Below, in pieces: positions 11,035 to 19,278 of a stretch of 64,000 nucleotides of DNA. This stretch comes from Planctomycetota bacterium (GTDB taxonomy: Bacteria > Planctomycetota > UBA1135 > GCA-002686595), in assembly GCA_023150475.1 (NCBI GenBank), contig JAKLKU010000009.1:139375-203374 (forward strand), read 5' to 3'. The notes beneath the pieces were generated by a model. The model searched no databases and was not told the DNA's origin. It worked only from the letters and a program-made list of their open reading frames with translations. Made by a program: the position numbers and the translations under genes. How positions within the stretch are numbered: position 1 is the first letter of the stretch; each line of letters starts with the position of its first letter.

Positions 11035-11054
11035 AACTGCGGAACTTGGGCTAG
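11035..11054 (-). repeat. Right terminal inverted repeat of the IS
   Basis: Perfect reverse complement of 9027-9046. Its last four bases (CTAG) contain the stop codon of the minus-strand gene at 11051-12778. Confidence 0.92.
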
Positions 11055-12778
11055 TGGTCGACCGAGAGGACGAACTGCTTACGCACCTCGGTACCGCACG
11101 TCACGGCCACCTCGACGTTCCCTTCCTCGCTCGGCCGTGCCTTGGGGAACCGGAATCCGACGCGGTACGCTCCCGGCAGCAGGGCGCCGATCGAGTACGG
11201 TGCACGGTCGAAATCGAGCTCTCGCAGCTCGTTGAAGAACTCCGACGTCGTCGCCGTGCCGGCAGCAGGGAGAATCACGACGACGGCCGGGCCCGAGTAC
11301 GCCAGGCCCATCTCGTCTGTCAACTCCAACCGCAAGCAACCGAGTGGGCTTGCGTCGACCACGATTCGGGCACACTCGGTTTCCTCTACCCGAATTCGAA
11401 CGGGGTTCTCCTCCACTGGCGGCCAGACGAACGAGCTCACGCGACTCGCCACGCGCGCGACATAGTCGCCCACGGGAACGTCGTCGATGCGATACTCACC
11501 AACGCTGGCTCCATCGAGATCATATGACGCGCGCTCCGCGCCCGTCCCGAGCGCCAGGTGGAGCTGAAGCAACGACTGCTGCGCGCGCGCGTGGATCGAG
11601 CCAGCGACCTGCGGCGAATCCAGTTGGACGACGATGCTGCCGCGCCGGGATTCCGTCGGCGTGAGCTCGATGCGAGCTTCGGTCAACGTGGAGCTCACCG
11701 GCGGCGCGAAAAGCTCGATTTCGAGCGGCAGATAACCGGGGAGGTTGACACTGCAGCGGATGGGGCCGACGACCTCCGGATGGCTCTCCGCGGAATACAG
11801 CATCAGAGCCTCATACGGCTCGGAGTGCGCCGCCGGTGGAACGAGGCCACTCAATGCGGCGAGCCAGTGCGGCACCTTCTGGACGCCTGGGGCGGCGCGG
11901 ACCAGTTGCATCGTCACGCGGGCGTCGGCCGTGGCCTGCCGAGAGGACCGCACCGGTCCGCCGGTCGCATCCGCGAGTCGGCAGCGCACGCCGTACAGCG
12001 CCGAGAGCCGCAGCTGCACCGGATCACCATCCACGACGAGTCCAGTGACCACCGCAGGTGTCAATCGGCCTGCGCCGCCGGCGGCGAGCGAGTATCGAGG
12101 CCGGGGATCCAAGTCCTCGAAGATGAAGCTGCCGTCCCCAGCGGTGGCGACGGTGGGGACGTAGGGGTCGCCGAACAAGCCCACCGATGTGTGCCGACTC
12201 GTGGGGGCCCGCAGGGAATCAGGCCATGCCATCACGATCGACCCATCCGTTACCGCTCGGCCGGTTGCATCCACCACCACACCGCGAATCACCCCGCCGG
12301 GCACCACCCGAAGCTCGATCATGTCCGACGCACAGTCGTCGAGATGCGCGACTTCGCTCCAGAAGCCTCGTTTGCGGGCTTGGACCGCGCCTTGGTGCCC
12401 GAGGTGCGCCGGAATTGGAAACGTTCCCTCCGTGTCCACGCGCCCCAGCCTTTGCACGCCGCTCTCGCTGAAGTGGACGATGTCGGCGTCAGCGACCGGG
12501 GATCCCGACGGCGTTACCACCCGGACCACCAGGCCGGACGTCGACTCAGGCAGTGAATCGGTCGGTAACTCCGGGTTGATTCGCGAAGTCGCCGTCGCGG
12601 GCAGGGCGGCGCGCTCCGGCGAGATGGGCGCGCTCGAGACCCCGCTGGTCTCGGGAGCCATGGGCCGCTCGGGAGACGAAGCCGTCGATGTGGGACGCCG
12701 CGCGATCAAGAAGCCGATGAAACCGAGGGTCGTGGCAAGCGCGCCGATCGTCGCTGCGCGTACCACGTTGCGTCGCAT
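11051..12778 (-). CDS. Membrane-anchored carboxypeptidase-regulatory-like domain protein
   Basis: This 575-residue protein begins with a signal-anchor (residues 8-28, hydrophobic, ending LIARR), followed by a Ser/Thr/Pro-rich spacer. Two or more Ig-like carboxypeptidase-regulatory domains follow, recognisable by VVRVVTPSGSPVADADI and GVIRGVVVDATGRAVTDG. The rest is beta-rich and ends near the IS right end. Such domains are non-catalytic adhesion or structural modules on exported proteins. The stop codon coincides with the inverted repeat of the IS, so the natural C-terminus may have been altered slightly by the insertion. It lies 13 bp downstream of the Cys-rich secreted protein gene. Codon use is less GC-extreme than in the flanking genes, consistent with acquisition. 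Confidence 0.7.
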   Translation of the reverse strand: MRRNVVRAATIGALATTLGFIGFLIARRPTSTASSPERPMAPETSGVSSAPISPERAALPATATSRINPELPTDSLPESTSGLVVRVVTPSGSPVADADIVHFSESGVQRLGRVDTEGTFPIPAHLGHQGAVQARKRGFWSEVAHLDDCASDMIELRVVPGGVIRGVVVDATGRAVTDGSIVMAWPDSLRAPTSRHTSVGLFGDPYVPTVATAGDGSFIFEDLDPRPRYSLAAGGAGRLTPAVVTGLVVDGDPVQLRLSALYGVRCRLADATGGPVRSSRQATADARVTMQLVRAAPGVQKVPHWLAALSGLVPPAAHSEPYEALMLYSAESHPEVVGPIRCSVNLPGYLPLEIELFAPPVSSTLTEARIELTPTESRRGSIVVQLDSPQVAGSIHARAQQSLLQLHLALGTGAERASYDLDGASVGEYRIDDVPVGDYVARVASRVSSFVWPPVEENPVRIRVEETECARIVVDASPLGCLRLELTDEMGLAYSGPAVVVILPAAGTATTSEFFNELRELDFDRAPYSIGALLPGAYRVGFRFPKARPSEEGNVEVAVTCGTEVRKQFVLSVDH

Positions 12779-12791
12779 GTGCGCCTGTCAG

Positions 12792-13271
12792 TCAGCGAGG
12801 TTGCGGAACGAACTTGCACTTGCCGACGGCACCCCACTCGTCGGGACCCGCGGTGCCGACGCCAGCACCCTGTTCCGAGACGCACGATTGGCTCGACGTG
12901 CCAGGGCAGTAGGGAAACCCACAGTAGCCGATGGCGATCCCCGCCCCGCTCGAGCTCGGCGGCGAAAGGACGGCCTGGCAACAGTAGTTCTGTTGCCCTG
13001 CACCCGAGCATCCGCAAGCCGCGACATCGTACGGACCGTTTGGGCCGACGATCGTGACGACATAGCTGGAGCATCCCTCGGCGCATGGATCGGTACACAC
13101 GTTGGTCGCCGGGCCCGTCGGAAGCCCATTCTCATCCAATGGGATGATCACCTCGCCTTGGCAGGTTTGCGATGCAGCTGCCGCGGGAACCGCCCACGCC
13201 GGATGCGGAGCAGCCAACAACGTGATGTAGCCACCGACGAACGCCGCAGAGACGAGTGCGATCAGCTTCAC
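12792..13271 (-). CDS. Small Cys-rich secreted protein
   Basis: The chosen GTG at 13271 is preceded by a good GAGGACA ribosome-binding site; an upstream GTG at 13301 is possible. The protein is about 159 residues. It starts with a Sec signal peptide (LVKLIALVSAAFVGGYITLL, with cleavage near HPAWA-VPAAA). The mature part contains more than ten cysteines in clusters (CTDPCAEGCSS, CGCSGAGQQNYCC, CGFPYC). That pattern suggests a disulfide-stabilised extracellular protein. No known family was recognised. It is followed after 13 bp by the carboxypeptidase-regulatory-like gene, so the two probably form an operon inside the inserted segment. Confidence 0.7.
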   Translation of the reverse strand: MKLIALVSAAFVGGYITLLAAPHPAWAVPAAAASQTCQGEVIIPLDENGLPTGPATNVCTDPCAEGCSSYVVTIVGPNGPYDVAACGCSGAGQQNYCCQAVLSPPSSSGAGIAIGYCGFPYCPGTSSQSCVSEQGAGVGTAGPDEWGAVGKCKFVPQPR

Positions 13272-13494
13272 GAGACTTGTCCTCGCTTTTCCTTCTGGCA
13301 CTTACTCGGGCTAGTCGCGTGATTCGCGGCCGCCACTCGCGATCGACGAGTTCAGATTGCCCCCCCCGACCGAACCGGTCAAGAGGAGCCCGGGAGTTCC
13401 GCGGCGAGTGCCATTCCTGCGCCGATCGCCGAGTCCCCAGCGCGCGGAGCCCATGCCCGGGCTCCGACGTTCTCGTCGAGTCGATCAGCGTCGC

Positions 13495-15192
13495 CTAGTC
13501 GCGCCAGAACTGGCGGTACTTGCCGGCACGCGAGATGGGGCCGATGCCGCGTTCGGCGCGGTTCTTCTCGCGCCATTCGTGGTAGGCCTCGAAGTCGCCC
13601 GAGTAGAAGTTCACTTCGGGACCCTTGCCCTCTTCCACTTCGCCTTCGAACGCGAGGATGTGCGTCGCGACGCGGTTCAGGAAGTAGCGGTCGTGGCTGA
13701 CGACGATCGCCGAGCCCGGGTACTCCTGGATCGCTTCTTCGAGCACGCGCAACGTCTCGAGGTCGAGGTCGTTGGTCGGCTCGTCCATGATGATCACGTT
13801 CGCGGGCTCGCGCAGCATCTTGGCCAGCAACACGCGGTTGCGCATGCCGCCCGAGCACTCGCCGAGCAACTTCTGTTGGTCCTCGCCCTTGAAGTTGAAG
13901 CGTGCGACGTAGGCTCGCGCATCGAGCGTCTTGCCGCCGTAGTTGATCTGGACGTTGCCCTCGGTGATGTTGTCGAAGACGCTCTTCGCGTCGTCCAGGA
14001 TCGCGCGCGACTGGTCGAGGTAGCGCAGCAGTACGGTGCTGCCGAGCGTGACCTTGCCGTCGTCGGGCTTCTCCTGCCCGAGGATCATGCGCAGCATCGT
14101 CGTCTTGCCCATGCCGTTCGCGCCGACCACGCCGAGCACGCCGCCCGGCGGCAGCTCCCAGGTCAGGTTGCGCATCAACGTGCGTTCCTTGAAGCCCTTG
14201 GTGACGTCGCGGAACTCGATCACTTTGTCGCCGAGGCGCGGTCCCGGCGGGATGCGCAGCTCGATCGCTTCGAGCGCGTCTTCCGCCTTCTGCTCGATTA
14301 GTTCCTTGTAGCGCGAGAGGCGCGCCTTCGAGCGCGTGGTGCGCGCCTTCGGCGTCTTCTGGATCCACTCGAGCTCGCGCGCGATCACCTTCTCGCGAGC
14401 CGCGTCCTGACCCTTCTTGACTTCGAGCGCCTTCTGCTTGGTCGTCAGGTACTCGGAGTAGTTGCCTTTGTACGGGATCGCGCGACCGCGCTCGATCTCG
14501 AGCATCCAACCGACGACGTTGTCGAGGAAGTAACGGTCGTGGGTGATCAGGATCACCGTGCCGTGGTACTCCTTCAGGTAGTGCTCGAGCCATTCGACGG
14601 TGTCCGCGTCGAGGTGGTTCGTCGGCTCGTCGAGCAGCAGCAGGTCGGGGTGCGACATCAAGAGCTTGCACAAGCCGACGCGCCGGCGCTCGCCGCCGGA
14701 GAGCTTCTTCACGTCGGCGTCGAGCGGCGGCAGGCAGAGCGCGGTCGCGGCCTGTTCGAGTCGGCTGTCGAGCTCCCAGATCTCCTTGTGCTCCATCTCC
14801 TCCGAGAGGTGCATGAACTCTTCGTTCAGCTTGTCGGCCTCGTCGCCTTCCGCAGTGCCGAGCAGTCCGCTGACCTCGTGGTAGCGCGCTTCGATGTCGA
14901 GCAGCGGCTTGACCGCTTCCTTCAAGTTGCCCGCGACGTCGAGTGCGTCGTTGAGCGGCGGTTCCTGCGGCAAGTAACCGATCGAGAGCGCGCCGACCGC
15001 CTTCGCGGTGCCGTCGAACTTGGTGTCGACGCCGGCGATGATGCGGAGCAGCGTCGACTTGCCCGCGCCGTTCGCACCGATGACGCCGATCTTGGCGCCT
15101 TCGAGGAACGCGAGCGTGATCCCTTTCAGGATCTCGTCCTGGCCGTAGTGCTTCCGCAGGTCCTGGAGCTGGAAGATGATCTTGTCCGCCAT
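13495..15192 (-). CDS. ettA: ABC-F ATPase EttA (energy-dependent translational throttle)
   Basis: EttA is an ABC-F protein that binds the ribosomal E site and gates the first elongation step. The 565-residue protein starts at MADKIIFQLQ; the longer frame to 15345 adds Arg-rich junk. It has two ABC domains. The first has Walker A GANGAGKS (39-46), signature LSGGER (164-169) and Walker B LLLLDEP (184-190). The second has GANGMGKT (357-364) and IIMDEP (467-472), with a divergent signature reading ECSGGMRNR instead of LSGGERNR. Between them (240-310) lies the charged linker with the family motif WIQKTPKARTTRSKARL. The C-terminal FWRD and stop lie in the 77-bp repeat. The neighbouring copy A suggests that ettA originally overlapped the NUDIX gene. 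Confidence 0.95.
   Translation of the reverse strand: MADKIIFQLQDLRKHYGQDEILKGITLAFLEGAKIGVIGANGAGKSTLLRIIAGVDTKFDGTAKAVGALSIGYLPQEPPLNDALDVAGNLKEAVKPLLDIEARYHEVSGLLGTAEGDEADKLNEEFMHLSEEMEHKEIWELDSRLEQAATALCLPPLDADVKKLSGGERRRVGLCKLLMSHPDLLLLDEPTNHLDADTVEWLEHYLKEYHGTVILITHDRYFLDNVVGWMLEIERGRAIPYKGNYSEYLTTKQKALEVKKGQDAAREKVIARELEWIQKTPKARTTRSKARLSRYKELIEQKAEDALEAIELRIPPGPRLGDKVIEFRDVTKGFKERTLMRNLTWELPPGGVLGVVGANGMGKTTMLRMILGQEKPDDGKVTLGSTVLLRYLDQSRAILDDAKSVFDNITEGNVQINYGGKTLDARAYVARFNFKGEDQQKLLGECSGGMRNRVLLAKMLREPANVIIMDEPTNDLDLETLRVLEEAIQEYPGSAIVVSHDRYFLNRVATHILAFEGEVEEGKGPEVNFYSGDFEAYHEWREKNRAERGIGPISRAGKYRQFWRD
13497..13573 (-). repeat. 77-bp repeat, copy B (3' end of intact ettA)
   Basis: This is identical to 8444-8520. 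Here it is joined to the complete ettA gene, but the stop is TAG rather than the TGA found in copy A, because sequence identity ends in the middle of the stop codon. The pair of repeats brackets 8521-13496. Confidence 0.93.
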
Positions 15193-15418
15193 AAGGGGCG
15201 AAGAGGATAGCGCGCGCTCCGCGCCGGCGCAGCGGAACCGCCGCGTTCTCGACGCCCGGCTCGCGCGGGCGCGCCGCGGCGCACTGCGCCGGTGTGCCCG
15301 GTATGCATCGGCGCAAGACGCCGGGCTGCATCGCGCTCGCAGCACCGGCGCGCTTTGGCGCAGCTCGACGCGCGAGCTATCTTGGTCGCCCGAAATTCGC
15401 GCCCAAGGAGCGCTTCAC

Positions 15419-16963
15419 ATGGCCCAAGCGACCGCACCGCGTCACGACTTCCTGAAGAAACTCGGCCTCAAGGCGGAGAACTCCGGCGCCTACGACGGCG
15501 CTTGGCGCAAGACGCGCGGAAAGCTGCTCGAGAGCAAGAACCCCGCGACCGGCGAAGTGATCGCGAGCGTGCGCCAAGCGACGCGCGAGGACTACGACGC
15601 GGCGGTCGCGGCGGCGCACGCGGCGTTCTTGCGCTGGCGCGAAGTGCCTGCGCCGAAGCGCGGCGAGATCGTGCGGCGCATGGGCGAGCGCATCCGACTC
15701 CACAAGGATCCGCTCGGTCGACTGATCAGTTTGGAGATGGGCAAGATCCTCCAAGAGGGCCTCGGCGAGGTGCAGGAAGCGATCGACATGTGCGACTTCG
15801 CCGTCGGGCAGTCGCGCATGCTCTACGGCCTTTCGATGCACTCGGAGCGGCCCGGCCACGCGATGCGCGAGAGCTGGCATCCGCTCGGCGTCGTCGGCGT
15901 CATCACGGCGTTCAACTTCCCGATGGCGGTGTGGGCGTGGAACTCGATGCTCGCGTACATCTGCGGCGACGCGTGCGTGTGGAAGCCCGCGGGCACCGTG
16001 CCGCTCTGCGCGATCGGATTGACCAACGTCGTGCGGCCCGTGCTCGAGGAAGAAGGCTTCGGCGCGCTCGCGTCGCTCGTGATCGGGCCGTCGGCGGAAG
16101 TCGGCGAGCCGATGCTCCACGACGCGCGCGTGCCGCTCGTGTCGTTCACCGGTTCGACGCAGGTCGGGCGCAAGGTCGCGAGCTCGGTCGCGGCGCGTTT
16201 CGGCCGCACCATCCTCGAGCTCGGCGGCAACAACGCGCTCGTCGTCATGGACGACGCCGACCTCGACCTCGCGCTGCCCGCGATCGTGTTCGGCTCCGTC
16301 GGCACCGCGGGGCAACGCTGCACGACGACGCGGCGCTTGATCGTCCACGAGAAGCTCGCGGCGGAAGTCGAGCGCCGGCTCGTCAAGGCGTACTCGACCG
16401 TCAAGGTCGGCGATCCGAGCGTCGACGGGACGCTCTGCGGACCGCTCGTCACGCCGGAAGCCGTCGAAGAGATGCAAGCCGCGCTCGCGAAAGTGAAGGC
16501 ACAAGGCGGCGAAGTGCTCTACGGCGGCGAGCGCCTGAAGCTCAAGGGCGCGCTCGCCGGCGGCAACTTCGTGCGGCCGGCGATCGTGCGCGCCGAGAAC
16601 CACTGGCCGATCGTGCAGGAAGAGACGTTCGCGCCGATCCTGTACGTGATTCGGTGCAAGGACGTCGACGACGCGATCGCGAAACAGAACGGCGTGCCGC
16701 AAGGACTCTCGTCGGCGATCTTCACGCTGAACGTGCGCCACGCGGAGAAGTTCACGTCCGCGATCGGCTCCGACTGCGGCATCGCCAACGTCAACATCGG
16801 CACGAGCGGCGCGGAGATCGGCGGCGCGTTCGGCGGCGAGAAGGAGACCGGCGGCGGCCGCGAGTCCGGTTCGGACTCGTGGAAGGTCTACATGCGGCGG
16901 CAGACCAACACCGTCAACTGGTCGCGCGCGCTGCCGCTCGCGCAAGGCATCCAGTTCGGTTGA
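15419..16963 (+). CDS. ALDH7-type aldehyde dehydrogenase (piperideine-6-carboxylate/aminoadipate semialdehyde type)
   Basis: This is a 514-residue NAD(P)-dependent aldehyde dehydrogenase. The ATG at 15419 has AAGGAG eight bases upstream. The catalytic Cys lies in GTAGQRCTTT and the general base Glu in LELGGNNA; the cofactor segment is FTGSTQVG. The C-terminal stretch NIGTSGAEIGGAFGGEKETG, then GGGRESGSDSWKVYMRRQTN and the ending LPLAQGIQF, are hallmarks of the ALDH7/AmaB group, which oxidises alpha-aminoadipate semialdehyde in lysine degradation. I infer that substrate from the family; other lysine-catabolic genes are not nearby. It is divergent from ettA, with a 226-bp promoter region, and convergent with the GT2 gene. 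Confidence 0.88.
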   Translation: MAQATAPRHDFLKKLGLKAENSGAYDGAWRKTRGKLLESKNPATGEVIASVRQATREDYDAAVAAAHAAFLRWREVPAPKRGEIVRRMGERIRLHKDPLGRLISLEMGKILQEGLGEVQEAIDMCDFAVGQSRMLYGLSMHSERPGHAMRESWHPLGVVGVITAFNFPMAVWAWNSMLAYICGDACVWKPAGTVPLCAIGLTNVVRPVLEEEGFGALASLVIGPSAEVGEPMLHDARVPLVSFTGSTQVGRKVASSVAARFGRTILELGGNNALVVMDDADLDLALPAIVFGSVGTAGQRCTTTRRLIVHEKLAAEVERRLVKAYSTVKVGDPSVDGTLCGPLVTPEAVEEMQAALAKVKAQGGEVLYGGERLKLKGALAGGNFVRPAIVRAENHWPIVQEETFAPILYVIRCKDVDDAIAKQNGVPQGLSSAIFTLNVRHAEKFTSAIGSDCGIANVNIGTSGAEIGGAFGGEKETGGGRESGSDSWKVYMRRQTNTVNWSRALPLAQGIQFG

Positions 16964-17000
16964 GCTCGCGCGCGGTGCGCGGGACTTCCGCGGGAGCTCA
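16961..17000. terminator. Nested palindrome spanning both stop codons of convergent genes
   Basis: TGAGCTC (16961-16967) pairs with GAGCTCA (16994-17000), and inside it CGCGG (16978-16982) pairs with CCGCG (16988-16992). The outer arms contain the TGA stops of the ALDH gene and of the GT2 gene. The structure could act as a bidirectional terminator, though no T-tract follows. Confidence 0.4.
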
Positions 17001-17750
17001 CCGCTCGCGGAAGTAGCGCTTGCGGATCGCGCGCAGTTGCCACAGCGAACGCAAGAGGTCGAGCGGCTTGACCTTCGAGCCCGCGACGTCGATCCAGCGC
17101 GTCAGCACGAACTCGTAGAGCACGGCTTCGACGCGCGCCAGACCGCGCTCGCGCGCGAGCCGTTGTCTGCGCGCGAGGATCTCGATGTCGAAGACCCAAC
17201 GGCCGACGAACGGTTCGGCGAAAAGCTCCTTCGTGTGCGGCAGGACGCGGAAGAGCTTCGCGCCGCACTGCGTGTCGTAGATCGGCAAACCGAGCGTCAG
17301 CGAAGCCGCCGTCGCGAAGACGCGCCCGACGTAGTGGCGCAGCGGTTTGCGATCGACGTGCCGTCCGAGCAGCGCGACGCGCGCGCCCGTCAGGATCTCG
17401 AAGTCCGCATGCACGTCGAGCCAGCGCCGGAAGTCCTCCGCGACCTCGATCGGCGTCGCGAGGTCGGCGTCCCAATAGCCGACGTAGTCGGGGCGGCGCG
17501 CGAGCGCGGCGAGCAGGCCGAGCCGGACCGCTTCGGCCTTGCCTTGGTTGGTGTCGAGGCCGAGCACTTCGACGCGCGCTTCGAGCCCGCGCCGCACTTC
17601 CTCGAGCCGAGCGCGCGTCTCGTCGCGCGAACCGTCGTCGACGAGCACGTAGTCGACTTCGGGCGAACGCGCGAGTTCGCCCCGCAGCCGAGCGACGTCG
17701 AGCCGCGCGGCCTCGTTGAAGCACGGGATCACGATCGCGGCGCGGGGCAT
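16998..17750 (-). CDS. GT2 family glycosyltransferase, polyprenyl/dolichyl-phosphate sugar synthase-like
   Basis: This is a 250-residue cytoplasmic GT-A transferase. The ATG at 17750 is preceded by AGGGATCCCC. Motifs are VIPCFNEAARL at the start, VDDGSRDET at about 39-47 (nucleotide-sugar Asp), and YWDADLATP near 99-107 (DxD metal site). A CGAKLFR segment and GRWVFDIEIL follow, typical of the ALG5/DPM-like branch that transfers a hexose to a lipid phosphate. No membrane anchor or GtrA-type domain follows, so it is a soluble version. It converges on the ALDH gene through a shared palindrome. The acceptor is inferred from the family only; it may supply lipid-linked sugars for the polysaccharide genes at 25-28 kb. 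Confidence 0.85.
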   Translation of the reverse strand: MPRAAIVIPCFNEAARLDVARLRGELARSPEVDYVLVDDGSRDETRARLEEVRRGLEARVEVLGLDTNQGKAEAVRLGLLAALARRPDYVGYWDADLATPIEVAEDFRRWLDVHADFEILTGARVALLGRHVDRKPLRHYVGRVFATAASLTLGLPIYDTQCGAKLFRVLPHTKELFAEPFVGRWVFDIEILARRQRLARERGLARVEAVLYEFVLTRWIDVAGSKVKPLDLLRSLWQLRAIRKRYFRER

Positions 17751-17891
17751 GGGGATCCCTGGGATTCTAGGCGCGCGAAGCCCCCGAAGTGCTCTGCGAG
17801 CGCGGTTCGTGGGCTCGCGGCCGTCTCGGACGTGGAGAGAGCGGACGCATCGGACTATTCTCGACGCCGTCCCCCGACCGAACGGAGTTCC

Positions 17892-19181
17892 ATGACGACG
17901 CTCTTCCCGTGGCTCCTCGCTTCGCTCTTCGTGCTCGCGCCGCAGGATCGCAACGCCGGTCGGCGCGCTCAGGGCGAGCCCCAAACGCAGCCGCAGGTGC
18001 TCAACATTACTTGTTACCCGGATCGCGTCGAACTCGACGGCGTCGGCACGGTGCCGACCCAGAATCCGCTCGCGACGGCGCTCGCGCGATCGGGGCCGGG
18101 CACGCGCATCCTGGTGCAGCCCGGTGACTATCCGGCGTTCGGCATCGGCTACTCGAAGGCGTCGCCGTGGAACGCGCAGACGAGCGGCGGCAACTCGAAT
18201 TCGCCGGTGACGATCGAGGGTCAAGGCGAAGTCTGGATCCGCGCCGGCAAGGCGAGCGACACGATCGGCGTCGGCCAGGCGATCCCGAACGGCTGGTTCA
18301 CGTTCAAGAACCTCAAGATCGAGTGTGGTTATCGCGCCGGGATCTTCTTCACCGCCGACGGCGGCAAGTCGACGCACGCGGGTTATCGCTTCCACGACTG
18401 CGAGTTGTGGGGCGGTTGGGACCACCTGACGCAGACCGGGCAGAAATCGAAGTGGGGGGTCTACGGCTCCGGCCTCGCGCAGTTCGAGTTCCGCGGCGTG
18501 AACCGCCGCGCCATCGTGCGCGACACGAAGTGGGAGCACGGTTTCTACCTGCAGAACCTGAAAGGCGACGTGCTGATCGAGAACGTCGACGCGACCCGCC
18601 TCGGACGCACGTTCTGCCAGTTCACCGCGCGGCCGAACGAAGGCCCGCCGGGCGTCGGCACGATCACGATCCGCAACTGCCGGATCACCGACGTGGGCAT
18701 CTCGTCGGGCGACAACTTCAAGGGCGGGTCGGCGTTGACGTTCGCCGGCCGCCACCGCGGCGACATCGTCGTCGAGAAGAACGTCTTCCGCGCGGGCTTC
18801 GCCGCGGAACTGAGGACACTGACGCGCGCGGGTTCGCCGTACGGCACCGGAGCGCTCGTCGCGTGGGACCGCGGCGTGGGGGAAGCGAACGGCACGTTGA
18901 TCCTGCGCGACAACGACTTCGAGATGGCGCCCGGGTGCGGTGATCGCCCGCTGGTGTCGCTCGGCGGCTGCCGTGCGGTCCGCATCGAAGGCAAGAACCG
19001 CTTCGTGTCGGCCGCGCCGAACGCGCCGACGCTCGCGATCGATCCGCTCGGCGACGACGGCGAAGTCGTGAACAGCCTCGTCGGCTCGGTCGCCGTTTCG
19101 AACGACACGATCGTTCGCGGGCGGGTCACGCGCCGCGGCGCGGCGGTCGAGCTCTCGTCGCTCTTCGCCCGGCCGCGCTGA
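17892..19181 (+). CDS. Secreted right-handed beta-helix protein
   Basis: This is a 429-residue exported protein. The ATG at 17892 has ACGGAG a few bases upstream. The N-terminus (TTLFPWLLASLFVLAPQ) is a signal peptide. The segment ILVQPGDYPAF is the usual lead-in of NosD/pectate-lyase-like beta-helices. Repeated short strands follow with Asn/Gly/Val turns (FKNLKIECGYRAGIFF, VLIENVDATRL, IVVEKNVFRAG), forming a solenoid between about residues 90 and 400. No catalytic residues of a known lyase could be fixed. It stands alone, with intergenic DNA on both sides, and a similar architecture recurs in the lipoprotein at 58961. Confidence 0.75.
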   Translation: MTTLFPWLLASLFVLAPQDRNAGRRAQGEPQTQPQVLNITCYPDRVELDGVGTVPTQNPLATALARSGPGTRILVQPGDYPAFGIGYSKASPWNAQTSGGNSNSPVTIEGQGEVWIRAGKASDTIGVGQAIPNGWFTFKNLKIECGYRAGIFFTADGGKSTHAGYRFHDCELWGGWDHLTQTGQKSKWGVYGSGLAQFEFRGVNRRAIVRDTKWEHGFYLQNLKGDVLIENVDATRLGRTFCQFTARPNEGPPGVGTITIRNCRITDVGISSGDNFKGGSALTFAGRHRGDIVVEKNVFRAGFAAELRTLTRAGSPYGTGALVAWDRGVGEANGTLILRDNDFEMAPGCGDRPLVSLGGCRAVRIEGKNRFVSAAPNAPTLAIDPLGDDGEVVNSLVGSVAVSNDTIVRGRVTRRGAAVELSSLFARPR

Positions 19182-19278
19182 ACTCGGTCCGCCGCTTGGA
19201 ACGAGGCCGGCCGCCCGGCTCGCCCTTCGAGGGACGACGCCGAGCGGCCGGATGCGGACGGTCGCCGATCGCGCTGCG

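Larger units (their letters stand above)
9027..11054 (+). mobile_element. Insertion sequence, IS1634-like (IS4 superfamily), 2,028 bp
   Basis: The element is bounded by perfect 20-bp terminal inverted repeats: CTAGCCCAAGTTCCGCAGTT at 9027-9046 and its reverse complement at 11035-11054. It contains one intact DDE transposase. The outermost CTAG is its own reverse complement, so it may be a duplicated target rather than part of the inverted repeat; no longer target duplication can be seen. The motif TGTAGTGACAAC occurs at 9138 and again at 10971, across the transposase stop. The right end touches the stop codon of the next gene at 11051. The element appears intact and recently active. Confidence 0.93.

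Noticed and set aside
15419-16963. Considered as BoxD (dehydroadipyl semialdehyde dehydrogenase) of the box pathway
   Set aside because: Its C-terminal motifs are those of the ALDH7/AmaB group, and it is 18 kb from the box genes.
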